Source of the DNA: Xanthobacteraceae bacterium
GTDB lineage: Bacteria > Pseudomonadota > Alphaproteobacteria > Rhizobiales > Xanthobacteraceae
Assembly: GCA_031291445.1 (NCBI GenBank)
Contig: JARLJA010000079.1
Coordinates: 1-63,864, forward strand
Length of the DNA stretch: 63,864 nucleotides
Reading direction: 5' to 3'
Position numbers and translations under genes: made by a program. Shown one piece after another: positions 1 to 8,859 of this stretch. Position 1 is the first letter of the stretch. The number at the start of each line of letters is the position of its first letter. The notes beneath the pieces are model-generated. The model made no database searches, was not told the DNA's origin, and saw nothing but the letters and a program-made list of their open reading frames with translations.

Positions 1-273
1 ATACGCTGTGAAATACACTATTCTGGTGCAGCATGGCTTGATCCTTCCCCCGTGTCCCAAAACGTCGCCAAACGCTTGGAACACAGAAGAATCAACGCCA
101 TGCGCCCTGTCCACCAAAATTAAACCGGACAGCCGTGGGCTCGACCCGGCAATCCACGCTTTCACCTGAACTGCTATCGCTCCAAAGCGTGGATCCGCGG
201 GTCAAGCCCGCGGATGACGCAGAATATCCAGCAACGCAGCGGCAATGCCCGCCGCAGCGCCGGCAATTACGCA
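1..273. other. Non-coding edge region with a composite repeat
   Basis: No gene is supported here. The only recognisable element is one copy of the composite palindromic repeat (141-222). The short reading frames have no ribosome binding site and no family resemblance. The minus-strand RraA-like gene ends at 274. Confidence 0.5.
141..222 (+). repeat. Composite palindromic repeat, copy 1
   Basis: This copy opens with TCGACCCGGCAATCCACGCT and closes with GTGGATCCGCGGGTC, AAGCCCGCGGATGACGCAG. The closing part is an internal hairpin, with CCGCGGG and CCCGCGG arms. The same start and end modules recur at 3866-3945 in the same orientation and at 18930-19088 inverted. It is an intergenic repeat of the sort common in Bradyrhizobium/Rhodopseudomonas chromosomes. 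Confidence 0.8.
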
Positions 274-975
274 CTACCCCTTCTTCCACGCCTCATACCG
301 CGCCTTGGTCTCGGCATTCATGGGATAGAGCCCCGGCAGTACCGCGCCCTGCTCCACCTCCCGCACGATCCAGGCCTCCATCCGCTCCTGCTCGGGCCCC
401 TCGGCCAGCACATGGTCGAGCTGGGCCTTGGGGATCAACACCGCGCCGTCCTGGTCCGCGACGACGACGTCGTCCGGGAACACGGCGACGCCGCCGCAGG
501 CGATCGGCTCGCCCCAGCCGACGAAGGTGAGCCCCGCGACCGATGGCGGCGCCGCGGCGCCGTTGCACCACACCGGCAGGGAGGTGCCGAGCACGCCCTC
601 GAGGTCGCGCACCACGCCGTCGGTCACCAGCGCCGCGATGTTGCGCTTCACCATGCGCGCGCACAGGATGTCGCCGAAGATCCCGGCGTCGGCGACGCCC
701 ATGGCGTCGACCACGGCGATGCAGCCCTCCGGCATGGCCTCGATGGCGGCGCGGGTCGAGATCGGGTTGCCCCAGGATTCCGGGGTCGCGAGGTCCTCGC
801 GCGCCGGCACGAAGCGCAGCGTAAAGGCCGGTCCGACCAGGCGCGGCTGGCCGGGGCGCAGTGGCCTGGTGCCGCGCAGCCAGACGTTGCGCAGGCCCTT
901 CTTGAGCAGCACCGTGGTGATGGTCGCGCTCGACACGCCCTTGAGGATCTCGATAGACTTCGGCGTCAGCGACAT
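274..975 (-). CDS. RraA-like / HMG-aldolase family protein
   Basis: A 233-residue protein of the RraA/4-hydroxy-4-methyl-2-oxoglutarate aldolase fold. It carries GIFGD near residues 98-102 and the TDGVVRD loop at 118-124, whose Arg and Asp lie in the metal/pyruvate site in HMG aldolases. Downstream is a PDDVVVADQDGAVLIP stretch that is typical of the family. The start is the ATG at 975; the longer open frame upstream has no family resemblance and runs into the divergent gene. Family members are either RNase E regulators or aldolases that split 4-carboxy-4-hydroxy-2-oxoacids. The stand-alone gene and complete DGxxRD motif lean towards an aldolase, but the substrate cannot be told. It is transcribed away from pxpB. 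Confidence 0.85.
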   Translation of the reverse strand: MSLTPKSIEILKGVSSATITTVLLKKGLRNVWLRGTRPLRPGQPRLVGPAFTLRFVPAREDLATPESWGNPISTRAAIEAMPEGCIAVVDAMGVADAGIFGDILCARMVKRNIAALVTDGVVRDLEGVLGTSLPVWCNGAAAPPSVAGLTFVGWGEPIACGGVAVFPDDVVVADQDGAVLIPKAQLDHVLAEGPEQERMEAWIVREVEQGAVLPGLYPMNAETKARYEAWKKG

Positions 976-1132
976 GACGTCATCCACTCCCGGTGTGATG
1001 GCTGGACAAATCGGCGGCGGCATGGTGCCGTCGCAAGACCTCGGGGACGACTCTTGCCCCAAATCGCGCGGCTTGCCAATTCGCCGGCGGAACATGGCAG
1101 GCCGCGCACGCAATGAGGATCTTTCGCCCGAG

Positions 1133-1867
1133 ATGACCGCGCCGGATGCCCCCCTGCCCCGGATCCTGCCCTGCGGCGACGCCGCGCTGACGGTCGAGTT
1201 CGGCCGCAGCCTGGACGAAACCGTCAATCGCACCGTGCTGGCGTTCGACCGGGCGGTGGCGGCGGAGGCGATCGCCGGCATCCAGGAAACGGTGCCGACC
1301 TATCGTTCGCTGCTGATCCACTACGATGCCTTGACAGTCGATTTCGGCAGCTTGCGCCAGCGGCTGCTGGCGCTGGCCGTCAAGCCGCTGGTTCCGGTCG
1401 CGACCACCCGGCGCTGGCGCGTTCCGGTGGTCTACGGCGGCGACTACGGCATCGACCTCGACGACGTCGCACGCACCCACGGGATCTCCGCCGACGACGT
1501 CGTCGCCCGCCACATGGCGGGCGATTACTTCGTCGCCATGGTCGGCTTCACCCCGGGCTTCGCCTATCTCAGCGGGCTCGATCCGACGCTTGCCACCTCT
1601 CGGCGGAGCGAGCCGCGGCCGTCGACGCCGCCAGGCTCGATCCATATCGGCGGGGCGCAGGCAGCGATCCAATGCCTCGCCGGGCCGAGCGGCTGGCACC
1701 TGCTCGGCCGCACGCCGGTCAGGACCTTCCATCCCCGCCGCGCCCCGGTATTCCTGATCGCGCCGGGCGACGCGGTGACGTTCTACGCGGTCCCGGCCGC
1801 CGAGTTCGCCGCGCTGGACCGCGCGGCGGAGGCCGGCGAGCCGGTCGCCGAACTGGTGACGCCATGA
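1133..1867 (+). CDS. pxpB: 5-oxoprolinase subunit PxpB (KipI family)
   Basis: A 244-residue KipI-type protein. The core motifs are ILPCGDAALTVEFG near the N-terminus, GFTPGFAYLSGLD in the middle and IHIGGAQAAIQCLAGPSGWHLLG towards the end. With PxpA and PxpC it forms the ATP-dependent cytosolic 5-oxoprolinase, which opens pyroglutamate to glutamate. The ATG at 1133 is preferred because it starts just before the conserved region; an in-frame ATG at 1094 would add 13 residues. Its last four bases overlap the start of pxpC (ATGA), which indicates translational coupling. Older names are KipI/allophanate hydrolase subunit 1. Confidence 0.92.
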   Translation: MTAPDAPLPRILPCGDAALTVEFGRSLDETVNRTVLAFDRAVAAEAIAGIQETVPTYRSLLIHYDALTVDFGSLRQRLLALAVKPLVPVATTRRWRVPVVYGGDYGIDLDDVARTHGISADDVVARHMAGDYFVAMVGFTPGFAYLSGLDPTLATSRRSEPRPSTPPGSIHIGGAQAAIQCLAGPSGWHLLGRTPVRTFHPRRAPVFLIAPGDAVTFYAVPAAEFAALDRAAEAGEPVAELVTP

Positions 1868-2919
1868 CGATGCTGGCGGTCATCGCCGCCGATCCGGCGA
1901 CCTCGGTGCAGGACGGCGGGCGCCACGGCGCCCAGCGCTTCGGGCTGTCACCGAGCGGCGCCATGGACGCGGCGTCGCTGGCGCTCGCCAATGCCCTGGT
2001 GGGCAATCCGCCGCTCGCGGCGGCCATCGAAGTCGGCCCGTTCGGCGCGGCGTTCGCCGCGCGCGATGGCTCGGTGCGGGTCGCGCTCGCCGGCGCCCAG
2101 CGCCACGCCACGCTTGCGGGGGCGCCGATCGCCGCGCAGCGCAGCTTCGTCATCGCCGAGCATGAAACCCTGACGCTTGGCCCGGCCCGCGACGGCGTGT
2201 TCAGCTATCTCGCCATCGAAGGCGCGGTTCACGGCGTGCCGGTGTTCGGCAGCCTCTCGGTCAACGTCCGCGCCGGCCTCGGCAGCCCGTTCCCGCGAGG
2301 GCTCGAGGCCGGCGACGTGCTGCAGGTCGACGACATCCGCCCGCTGCGCAGCGAGCGCGGCGCGCCGCCGATCCATCGCGACGCGGGGCCGATCCGGGTG
2401 ATCGCCGGGCCGCAGGACGACGAGTTCGAGCCCGCGGCCATGGGCGTGCTGATCGAGCGCGAATGGATGCTGGCGGCCGCGAGCGACCGCATGGGCTATC
2501 GCCTCGAGGGGCCGCCGCTGCGTCACCCCAACGGCCACAATATCGTGTCCGACGGTACCGTCACCGGCAGCATCCAGGTGCCGGGCTCGGGCCAGCCCAT
2601 CGTGCTGATGGCCGACCGCGGCACCACCGGCGGCTATCCCAAGATCGCGACCGTGATCAGCATCGACATCGGCCGCCTCGCCCAGGTCCGCCCCGGCCAG
2701 TCGATCCGCTTCGCCCTGATCGGCGTCGAGGAGGCCCTGCGGCTGGCGCGCCGCCACGCCGCGGATCTCGCCGCCCTGCCCGGCCGGATTACCGAGATCG
2801 GCGAGATTGCCCTCGATGTGGCGAGCCTGCAGGATGCCAACCTCGCCGGCGTCGCCGTCAGCGCGGTCGACGCCGCGACCTGGCAGGCGCCGGGCGCCGA
2901 TGCCGGCGGAGAGCCTTAG
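1864..2919 (+). CDS. pxpC: 5-oxoprolinase subunit PxpC (KipA family)
   Basis: A 351-residue biotin-dependent-carboxyltransferase-like protein. The diagnostic N-terminal run SVQDGGRHGAQRFGLSPSG is followed by GAMDAASLALAN, and TTGGYPKIATVIS comes late in the protein. It partners PxpB and PxpA in pyroglutamate hydrolysis. The ATG at 1864 overlaps the pxpB stop by four bases, which fixes the start and marks an operon. A palindromic REP-type element (2954-2996) separates it from pxpA. Older annotation calls this family urea amidolyase-related or allophanate hydrolase subunit 2. Confidence 0.92.
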   Translation: MTMLAVIAADPATSVQDGGRHGAQRFGLSPSGAMDAASLALANALVGNPPLAAAIEVGPFGAAFAARDGSVRVALAGAQRHATLAGAPIAAQRSFVIAEHETLTLGPARDGVFSYLAIEGAVHGVPVFGSLSVNVRAGLGSPFPRGLEAGDVLQVDDIRPLRSERGAPPIHRDAGPIRVIAGPQDDEFEPAAMGVLIEREWMLAAASDRMGYRLEGPPLRHPNGHNIVSDGTVTGSIQVPGSGQPIVLMADRGTTGGYPKIATVISIDIGRLAQVRPGQSIRFALIGVEEALRLARRHAADLAALPGRITEIGEIALDVASLQDANLAGVAVSAVDAATWQAPGADAGGEP

Positions 2920-2953
2920 CGAGGATGATTCAGGCTCGTTCACTTTCCCTCGC

Positions 2954-2996
2954 CATCCTTCGAGACGCGCTGCTTCGCAGCGCTCCTCAGGATGAC
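2954..2996. repeat. REP-like palindrome between pxpC and pxpA
   Basis: An imperfect palindrome: CATCCTTCGAGACGCGCTGC on the left and GCAGCGCTCCTCAGGATGAC on the right. The same element appears twice, back to back, at 6791-6829 and 6846-6885. It lies inside the pxp operon, so it would be transcribed as a hairpin between two genes. Confidence 0.75.
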
Positions 2997-3022
2997 GGTC
3001 GTGACGCTTTAGGAGCAGCCCC

Positions 3023-3790
3023 GTGACCACGGTCGATCTCAACAGCGATCTCGGCGAGAGTTTCGGCGCCTGGCCGATGGGCGACGACGACGCCATGATC
3101 GGCATCGCCACCAGCGCCAACGTCGCCTGCGGCTTCCATGCCGGCGATCCCGACATCATGCGCAACACGGTCAGGCTGGCGAAGGCGCGCGGGGTCAGCA
3201 TCGGGGCCCATCCCGGTTACCACGACCTCAACGGCTTCGGCCGCCGCCCGGTGCCGGGGCTGACCGCGGCCGAGATCGAAAACCTGGTCGCCTACCAGAT
3301 CGGCGCGCTGCAGGCGGTCGCCGCGCTCGAGGGCCACCGTGTCACCCACGTCAAAGCCCACGGCGCGCTGTCCAATGTCGGCTGCGTCGACGACATGACG
3401 GCGCGCGCGATCGCCGCAGCCATCAAGGCGGTCGACCGCGATCTGGTGTTCGTGGTGCTGCCCAACACCGCGCTGGCGCGCGCCGGCGAAGCGCTGGGCC
3501 TGCGTCTCGCCAACGAGGTGTTCGCCGACCGCGCCTATGACGACGACGCCGCGCTGGTGTCGCGGTCGCAGCCCGGCGCGGTGCTGCATGATCCCGCGCT
3601 GATCGCGCAGCGCGTGGTGCGCATGGTCCAGGACCGCGCCGTCGTTTCGGTCTCCGGCAAGACCATCAAGGTCGCGGTCGACACCGTGTGCATCCACGGC
3701 GACACCCGCGGCGCCGTCGACATCGCCCGCAGCGTCCGCGCTGCGCTCGAGGCCGAAGGCATCACGCTGGCGCCGTTCGCGCGGGGATGA
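3023..3790 (+). CDS. pxpA: 5-oxoprolinase subunit PxpA (LamB/YcsF family)
   Basis: A 255-residue LamB/YcsF protein. Signature blocks are [13 protein letters not shown] at the N-terminus, [11 protein letters not shown] near residue 35, [10 protein letters not shown] near residue 110 and VCIHGDT near the C-terminus. It is the third subunit of the ATP-dependent 5-oxoprolinase. The start is a GTG at 3023, seven bases behind an AGGAGC ribosome binding site (3011-3016); no ATG lies near enough to compete. The gene order B-C-A with short gaps supports one operon. Confidence 0.93.
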   Translation: MTTVDLNSDLGESFGAWPMGDDDAMIGIATSANVACGFHAGDPDIMRNTVRLAKARGVSIGAHPGYHDLNGFGRRPVPGLTAAEIENLVAYQIGALQAVAALEGHRVTHVKAHGALSNVGCVDDMTARAIAAAIKAVDRDLVFVVLPNTALARAGEALGLRLANEVFADRAYDDDAALVSRSQPGAVLHDPALIAQRVVRMVQDRAVVSVSGKTIKVAVDTVCIHGDTRGAVDIARSVRAALEAEGITLAPFARG

Positions 3791-3865
3791 GGGCGCGCGC
3801 GCGGTCCCTCCCATTCGTCATTGCCGGGCAACCGGATCCGGCCTTCGGCCGGTCCGGCTGTAAAC

Positions 3866-3945
3866 TTGACCCGGCAATCCACGCTTTTCTTCCGGGCTGC
3901 TGCCCCAAAGAGTGGACCCGCGGGTCGAGCCCGCGGGTGACGCAG
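3866..3945 (+). repeat. Composite palindromic repeat, copy 2
   Basis: Same modules as copy 1: TTGACCCGGCAATCCACGCT at the left and GAGTGGACCCGCGGGTC then AGCCCGCGGGTGACGCAG at the right. It sits between the convergent pxpA and nasA ends. Just to its left (about 3831-3860) is a further inverted repeat built on GGCCTTCGGCC. Together these may act as a bidirectional transcription stop, but there is no U-tract. Confidence 0.8.
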
Positions 3946-3979
3946 AAAAGGCGGCAGCGCAGAGGATTGTCGCGCCCAC

Positions 3980-6691
3980 CTACGGACCAGCAACCGCTTG
4001 CGCGGCATCTGTCCGCACCGTCTGCGCGATGAGCCGCTTCACTTCCGGCAGGCACGAGCCGCAATTGGTCCCGGCGCGCAGCTGTTCGCCGACCTCGCCG
4101 GCGGTGCGTACCGCGCCCGAGGCGATCGCCTTGCAGATCGCGCCGCGGCCGACACCGAAGCAGGCGCAGACGATGGGCCCGGCGCCGCTGTCGCCGTCGG
4201 CGCCGCGGCCAGACAGCAGGCGGCGGCGCTCGGCATCGCCGACCACGCCGCTCGCAAGCGCGCGCCTGGCGCCGTCCCAACTCACCGCCTCCGCCGGTGG
4301 CCCGACGAACACGCAGAGCTCCAGCGCGCCGGCCGCATCGAACGCCGCGGCGCGGTAGGTGGCGCGGCCGCGGTCGCGATACTCGGCGACGTCGGCGCTG
4401 GCGGTGACGCCGCGCAGCCAGACCGACCACTGGTCGAGATCGCCGTTGGCCGCCAGCCGATAGCCGTAGCCGGCGTCGACCGCGACCCGCGCCCACCACA
4501 CGCCGTCGGCAAACGCCAGCGGGCGGCGCGACAGCACGAAGCCTTGGCTGGCGTAGGCGACCGGCGCGACGCGCGCCGGCGTCGCCTTGTTTTCCGGCTG
4601 GCCCGAGATCGGATCGGTCCTCGCCGCCACCAGCGCGCCGACCCGGGCCGATGACGACGTTTCCGCGCTCCAGTGGATCGGCGCAAAAATGACCCCCCGC
4701 TGCTGGCGCTCGGTCACCACCGCGCGGACGATGCATTGCCCTTGCGCGGTCGAGATCCGGGCATAGGCGCCGTCGGCAATGGCAAAGCGCGCGGCGTCAG
4801 CGGGATGAATCTCGACGAATGGCTCCAGGATATGCTGGCCGAGCCGCGGGCTGAGGCCGGTGCGGGTCATGGTGTGCCACTGGTCGCGGATGCGGCCGGT
4901 GTTGAGCCGCAACGGAAACGCATCCGACACCGCTTCGCTGAGCCGCGGCGGCTCCGGCGCCACGAAGCGCGCCTTGCGGTCGGCGTTGAAGAACCCGCCG
5001 TCGCCGAACAGCCGCGACGGCGCCGGGCCGCCGGCCGCGGTCTGCGGCCACAGCTGCGGTGCCAGCGCGTCGTAGCCTGCGTCCGACAGGGCGGCGAGCG
5101 CGCCGATGTCGAAGGCGCGGCGGCCGTCATTCTCGAACGCGGAGAGCCGTGCGTGCTCGCGAAACACGTCGGCCACGGAGCGGAAATCGAACGCCTCGGC
5201 AAATCCCAGCCGCTTGCCCACTTCGCTGACGATCCACCAGTCGGGCCTGGCCTCGCCCGCCGGCGCCACGAAGGCGCGCTGGCGCGAGATCCGCCGCTCG
5301 GAATTGGTCACGGTGCCGGACTTCTCGCCCCAGCCCTGCGCCGGCAGCAGCACGTCGACGCCGACGTTCACGGTGTCATTGGAGGCGACGTTCTCCGACA
5401 CCACGAACAGGTCGAGCTTCTCGAGCGCTGCGCGCGCCGCGTCGGCGTCGGGCAGCGACACCACGGGATTGGTGCCCATGACCCACAGCGCCTTGATCTC
5501 GCCGCGGCCGATGGCCTCGAACATCGCCACCGCCTTGTGCCCCTCCGCCGTCGCCATCGCCGGCGCCTGCCAGAACCGACCGACGCGATCGACGTCGTCG
5601 GGCGCAAAGCTCATGTGGGCGGCGAGCTGGTTGGCGAGCCCGCCGACCTCACGCCCGCCCATGGCGTTGGGCTGGCCGGTGAGCGAGAACGGCGATGCGC
5701 CGGGCTTTCCGATCCGCCCGGTGGCGAGATGGCAGTTGATGATGGCATTGACCTTGTCGGTGCCCTGGGCCGACTGGTTGACACCTTGCGAAAACGCCGT
5801 CACCACCCGCGGTGTGGCGCGGAACAGCGCAAAGAATGCGGCGACGTCCTCGATGGCAAGTCCCGTCGCCGCCGCGGTCTGGTCCACGCTGCCCGCGATC
5901 AGCCGCGCGCGCGCGAGCGTGGCCGCGAAGTCCGTGGTGTGGTCGACGATGAAGCGTTGATCGAGCGCGCCGTGGTCGGCGAGATCGACCAGGAGTCCGC
6001 AGAACAGCGCGCTGTCGCTGCCGGGCGCCAGGCCAAGGAACAGGTCGGCCTCCTCGGCGGTGTCGGTACGCCTGGGATCGATCACCACCAGCCGCGCGCC
6101 GCGCTGCTGCCGGTTTCTGACCATGCGCTGGAACAGCACCGGATGGCACCACGCCGTGTTCGAGCCGACCAGCACGATGAGGTCGGCGGCGTCGAGATCC
6201 TCGTAGCATCCGGGAACGACGTCGGCGCCGAAGGCGCGGCGATGGCCGGCCACGGAGGACGCCATGCACAGCCGCGAATTGGTGTCAACGTTGGCGCTGC
6301 CGATGAAGCCCTTCATCAGCTTGTTGGCGACATAGTAGTCTTCGGTGAGAAGCTGGCCCGACAGATAGAACGCGACCGCGTTGGGCCCGTGTTCGGCGAT
6401 GGTGCGCGCCAGTCCCTGCGCCACCTGGTCGAGGGCCTCGTCCCACCCGGCCCGCCGCAGCGCGGCGTCTGGGCCCTTCAGCATCGGATGGAGCAGACGC
6501 TGGCCGAGGCCGAGCGTTTCGCCCAGCGCCGAGCCCTTGGAACAGAGACGGCCGAAATTGGCAGGATGATCGGAATCGCCGGCGATGATGGCACCGCCCT
6601 GGCCGTCCGGCGTGGCGAGGATACCGCAGCCGACGCCGCAATAGGCGCAAGTCGTACGCGTCACCTGCAGCGTCGGGTCCACCGCGTTCAT
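3980..6691 (-). CDS. nasA: Assimilatory nitrate reductase, catalytic subunit
   Basis: A 903-residue molybdopterin oxidoreductase that would reduce nitrate to nitrite in the cytoplasm. The N-terminal CAYCGVGCG binds a [4Fe-4S] cluster. The body carries Mo-bisMGD features such as the SRLCMASSVAGH region and the TGRIGKPGASPFSLTGQPNAMGGRE region. The last about 60 residues form a BFD-like [2Fe-2S] domain (CACFGVGRG ... NCGSCLPEVK). No Tat signal is present, as expected for an assimilatory rather than periplasmic Nap enzyme. It lies downstream of, and collinear with, the nitrite-reductase operon but is separated by about 200 bp with two REP palindromes, so it may have its own promoter. In Bradyrhizobium this enzyme is often called NasC. 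Confidence 0.95.
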   Translation of the reverse strand: MNAVDPTLQVTRTTCAYCGVGCGILATPDGQGGAIIAGDSDHPANFGRLCSKGSALGETLGLGQRLLHPMLKGPDAALRRAGWDEALDQVAQGLARTIAEHGPNAVAFYLSGQLLTEDYYVANKLMKGFIGSANVDTNSRLCMASSVAGHRRAFGADVVPGCYEDLDAADLIVLVGSNTAWCHPVLFQRMVRNRQQRGARLVVIDPRRTDTAEEADLFLGLAPGSDSALFCGLLVDLADHGALDQRFIVDHTTDFAATLARARLIAGSVDQTAAATGLAIEDVAAFFALFRATPRVVTAFSQGVNQSAQGTDKVNAIINCHLATGRIGKPGASPFSLTGQPNAMGGREVGGLANQLAAHMSFAPDDVDRVGRFWQAPAMATAEGHKAVAMFEAIGRGEIKALWVMGTNPVVSLPDADAARAALEKLDLFVVSENVASNDTVNVGVDVLLPAQGWGEKSGTVTNSERRISRQRAFVAPAGEARPDWWIVSEVGKRLGFAEAFDFRSVADVFREHARLSAFENDGRRAFDIGALAALSDAGYDALAPQLWPQTAAGGPAPSRLFGDGGFFNADRKARFVAPEPPRLSEAVSDAFPLRLNTGRIRDQWHTMTRTGLSPRLGQHILEPFVEIHPADAARFAIADGAYARISTAQGQCIVRAVVTERQQRGVIFAPIHWSAETSSSARVGALVAARTDPISGQPENKATPARVAPVAYASQGFVLSRRPLAFADGVWWARVAVDAGYGYRLAANGDLDQWSVWLRGVTASADVAEYRDRGRATYRAAAFDAAGALELCVFVGPPAEAVSWDGARRALASGVVGDAERRRLLSGRGADGDSGAGPIVCACFGVGRGAICKAIASGAVRTAGEVGEQLRAGTNCGSCLPEVKRLIAQTVRTDAAQAVAGP

Positions 6692-6790
6692 GCGGCGACC
6701 CGTGCGTGGATGTCAGCTGTCGCGCGCCCGTCAGCGGCGCGCGTCGTTGCTAGAGGATGATGATATTTAGTTCGCTCGCCATAGCCCGTC

Positions 6791-6829
6791 GTCCTGAGGT
6801 GGCCGCGCGCAGCGCGGCCCTCGAAGGGC
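6791..6829. repeat. REP-like palindrome, left half of a BIME-like pair
   Basis: GTCCTGAGGTGGCCGCGCGC followed by AGCGCGGCCCTCGAAGGG. It is inverted relative to the neighbouring copy at 6846-6885, from which it is 16 bp away. It lies upstream of nasA on that gene's 5' side. Confidence 0.7.
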
Positions 6830-6845
6830 GACAGCCCGGGCCGTT

Positions 6846-6885
6846 CATCCTTCGAGGCTCGCTGCGCTCGCACCTCAGGATGACG
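6846..6885. repeat. REP-like palindrome, right half of a BIME-like pair
   Basis: CATCCTTCGAGGCTCGCTGC followed by GCTCGCACCTCAGGATGACG. It matches the intra-operon copy at 2954-2996 at both ends (CATCCTTCGAG...CCTCAGGATGAC). The back-to-back pair makes a long inverted structure between nasA and the upstream genes. Confidence 0.75.
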
Positions 6886-6914
6886 GAAATGAGCAAACCT
6901 AAGCTGAGCACGCC

Positions 6915-7058
6915 CTAGAACGGATGAACCGACAGCGTCCCGAACACGACGCCGGCAATCAGCGCCAGTGCCGCCCACAGCGCGGCGCGGTGGAACACGT
7001 CCGCGGTCGGCGAACCGTGGTGCGACCGGCGCGGTGAACTCGGCAGGGCGATCGGCAT
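6915..7058 (-). CDS. Possible small single-pass membrane protein
   Basis: A 47-residue frame starting at the ATG at 7058: a short polar N-terminus, then one hydrophobic helix of about 20 residues (AALWAALALIAGVVFGTLSV) close to the C-terminus. It lies between the nitrite-reductase flavoprotein gene and nasA, on the same strand. A longer in-frame start at 7157 adds 33 residues of unlikely composition. The ribosome binding site is weak. It may be a real small membrane protein carried by the nitrate locus or chance. I do not recognise a family. Confidence 0.35.
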   Translation of the reverse strand: MPIALPSSPRRSHHGSPTADVFHRAALWAALALIAGVVFGTLSVHPF

Positions 7059-7242
7059 GGATCTCTGACCTGATGATGTCGTCATCATGCAGATAGAATC
7101 CCTCAAGCGGCCAATCGCAAGGGCCCGCCGAAAATAAGCAGGAAATTGCAGTGACAACTCGATCCCGAGTCAAAGATTCTCCTGTCGAGGGGGTCGGCAA
7201 CCGTTTCATTTTCGGTTCCAGGTTCATGATCGCGTTGCGAGA

Positions 7243-8859
7243 TCAGTAAACGTCCTGCTGATAGCGCCCGGCCTTCTTGAGGCCGGACACGTAGGCGACC
7301 GCTTCATCGGTCGACCGCGCGCCGAACTGCGCGGTGATGTCGACCAGCGCGCGCTCGACGTCCTTGGCCATCCGCTTGGCGTCGCCGCAGACATAGACGT
7401 GGGCGCCGTCGGCGAGCCACGACCACAGTTCGCGGCCGACCTCGCGCATGCGGTCCTGGACGTAGAACTTGGCGTCGCTGTCGCGCGACCACGCCAGCGA
7501 CAGCCGGGTCAGCACGCCGTCGCTCTTCAGCGCCTTGAGCTCGTCGGCGTAGAAAAAGTCACAGTCGCTGCGCTGGTGGCCGAAGAACAGCCAGTTGCGG
7601 CCCGGCGCACCGGTCGCCTGGCGGTCGAGCAGGAAGGCGCGGAACGGCGCGATCCCGGTGCCCGGCCCGATCATGATCACCGGCACCGCGGGATCGCTGG
7701 GCAGACCGAAACCGTGGGCGCGCTGGACATAGACCGGCAAGGTCTCGCCGGGCTGGATGCGCTCGGCGAGGAAGGTCGAGGCGAGCCCGCTGCGCCTGCG
7801 CTTGCCGATGACGTAGCGCACCGCGTCGACCGTCAACGACAGCCGGCCTGGGGTGGCGCGGTGCGACGACGAGATCGAGTAGAGCCGCGGCTGCAGCGGC
7901 TCCAGCGCCTCGACGAAGGCTTCCGGATGCGGCCGGATGCCGGGGAATTTCTGCAACGCCGCCAGCACGTCGAGCACCGCGGCGTCGCCGTCGGGGTCGG
8001 CGCCTTGCGCCAACGCCCGCGCCTTCTCGCGCACCGCGCCGCCGGAGACGAAGGACAGCAGTTCGAACAGGCTGTCGGGGGCCGGCGCCAGCGAGAGGTC
8101 GCGATGCAGCACTTCGCGCAGGGTCTTGCCGTTGACTTGCGTCAGCGGCGACGCGCCGAGCACGGCGATGATCTGGTCGACCAGACCGAGATCGTTGGTG
8201 GCGAACACGCCGAAGGAATCACCGACCACATAGTCGAGGCCGGCGGCTTCGAGATCGAACTCGACGTGCCAGGTTTCCTTCTCCGAGCCCGCGCCGTTGA
8301 GCCGCCGCCGCGACAGGAACGTCGCCGGCGCCGGATTGTCGCGCGAACGTCCAGGCGGCGACATCGCGGCGGCCGGCGCAGCGGGCGCCTCAACCGCAGG
8401 CGCCGCCGGCGCCGCGGGGGCCTGATCGAGCTCGACGGCGAGCTCCTTCAGCATCCGCATGGTTTCCTTGCCGCCCGGCACGCACAGGTTGAGGCGGGCT
8501 TCCTTGCGGCCGGCGATGGCATCCGAATAGTCGTGGCAGTTATAGCCACACTGGCCGCAGTCCTGCTGGGCCATCGCCGCCATCATGCGCCGCCGCAGCG
8601 GCTTGCCCTCCGCGAGCTTCATGCGCTCGGCCATCGGCAGGGTCTGGTCGTGCCACGGCGCGTCATCGTCGTCGGCGCTGTTGCCGGATGCTTCCTTCAT
8701 GACCGCGGCGCCGGCGTCCACCGACAGCGGCTGGACACCGCCGGCCTCGGGCGCGATCAGGCCGGCAAAGAAGCCGTTGAGCCAGGAGCGCTGCTCGGGC
8801 GAGAACGGCGCGTTCTCCGGGATCAGCTCGAGCTGTCCCGGCGGGGTGATCTGGTTCAT
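7243..8859 (-). CDS. CysJ-like NADPH reductase, probable nitrite-reductase partner
   Basis: A 538-residue flavoprotein. The N-terminus has FSPEQRSWLNGFFAGL, then a Cys-rich segment (CGQCGYNCHDYSDAIAG...LCVPGG) that resembles an Fe-S ligand set. It continues with a CysJ/ferredoxin-NADP-reductase module: an FAD-binding RLYSISSS stretch, then the NADPH-binding GPGTGIAPFRAFL and GDAKRMAKDV, and it ends in the family's aromatic tail (YQQDVY). No flavodoxin domain is visible, unlike classic CysJ. Its ATG overlaps the nirA stop by four bases, so it very probably supplies electrons to NirA rather than to a sulfite reductase. Annotation pipelines usually call it sulfite reductase subunit alpha. Confidence 0.85.
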   Translation of the reverse strand: MNQITPPGQLELIPENAPFSPEQRSWLNGFFAGLIAPEAGGVQPLSVDAGAAVMKEASGNSADDDDAPWHDQTLPMAERMKLAEGKPLRRRMMAAMAQQDCGQCGYNCHDYSDAIAGRKEARLNLCVPGGKETMRMLKELAVELDQAPAAPAAPAVEAPAAPAAAMSPPGRSRDNPAPATFLSRRRLNGAGSEKETWHVEFDLEAAGLDYVVGDSFGVFATNDLGLVDQIIAVLGASPLTQVNGKTLREVLHRDLSLAPAPDSLFELLSFVSGGAVREKARALAQGADPDGDAAVLDVLAALQKFPGIRPHPEAFVEALEPLQPRLYSISSSHRATPGRLSLTVDAVRYVIGKRRRSGLASTFLAERIQPGETLPVYVQRAHGFGLPSDPAVPVIMIGPGTGIAPFRAFLLDRQATGAPGRNWLFFGHQRSDCDFFYADELKALKSDGVLTRLSLAWSRDSDAKFYVQDRMREVGRELWSWLADGAHVYVCGDAKRMAKDVERALVDITAQFGARSTDEAVAYVSGLKKAGRYQQDVY

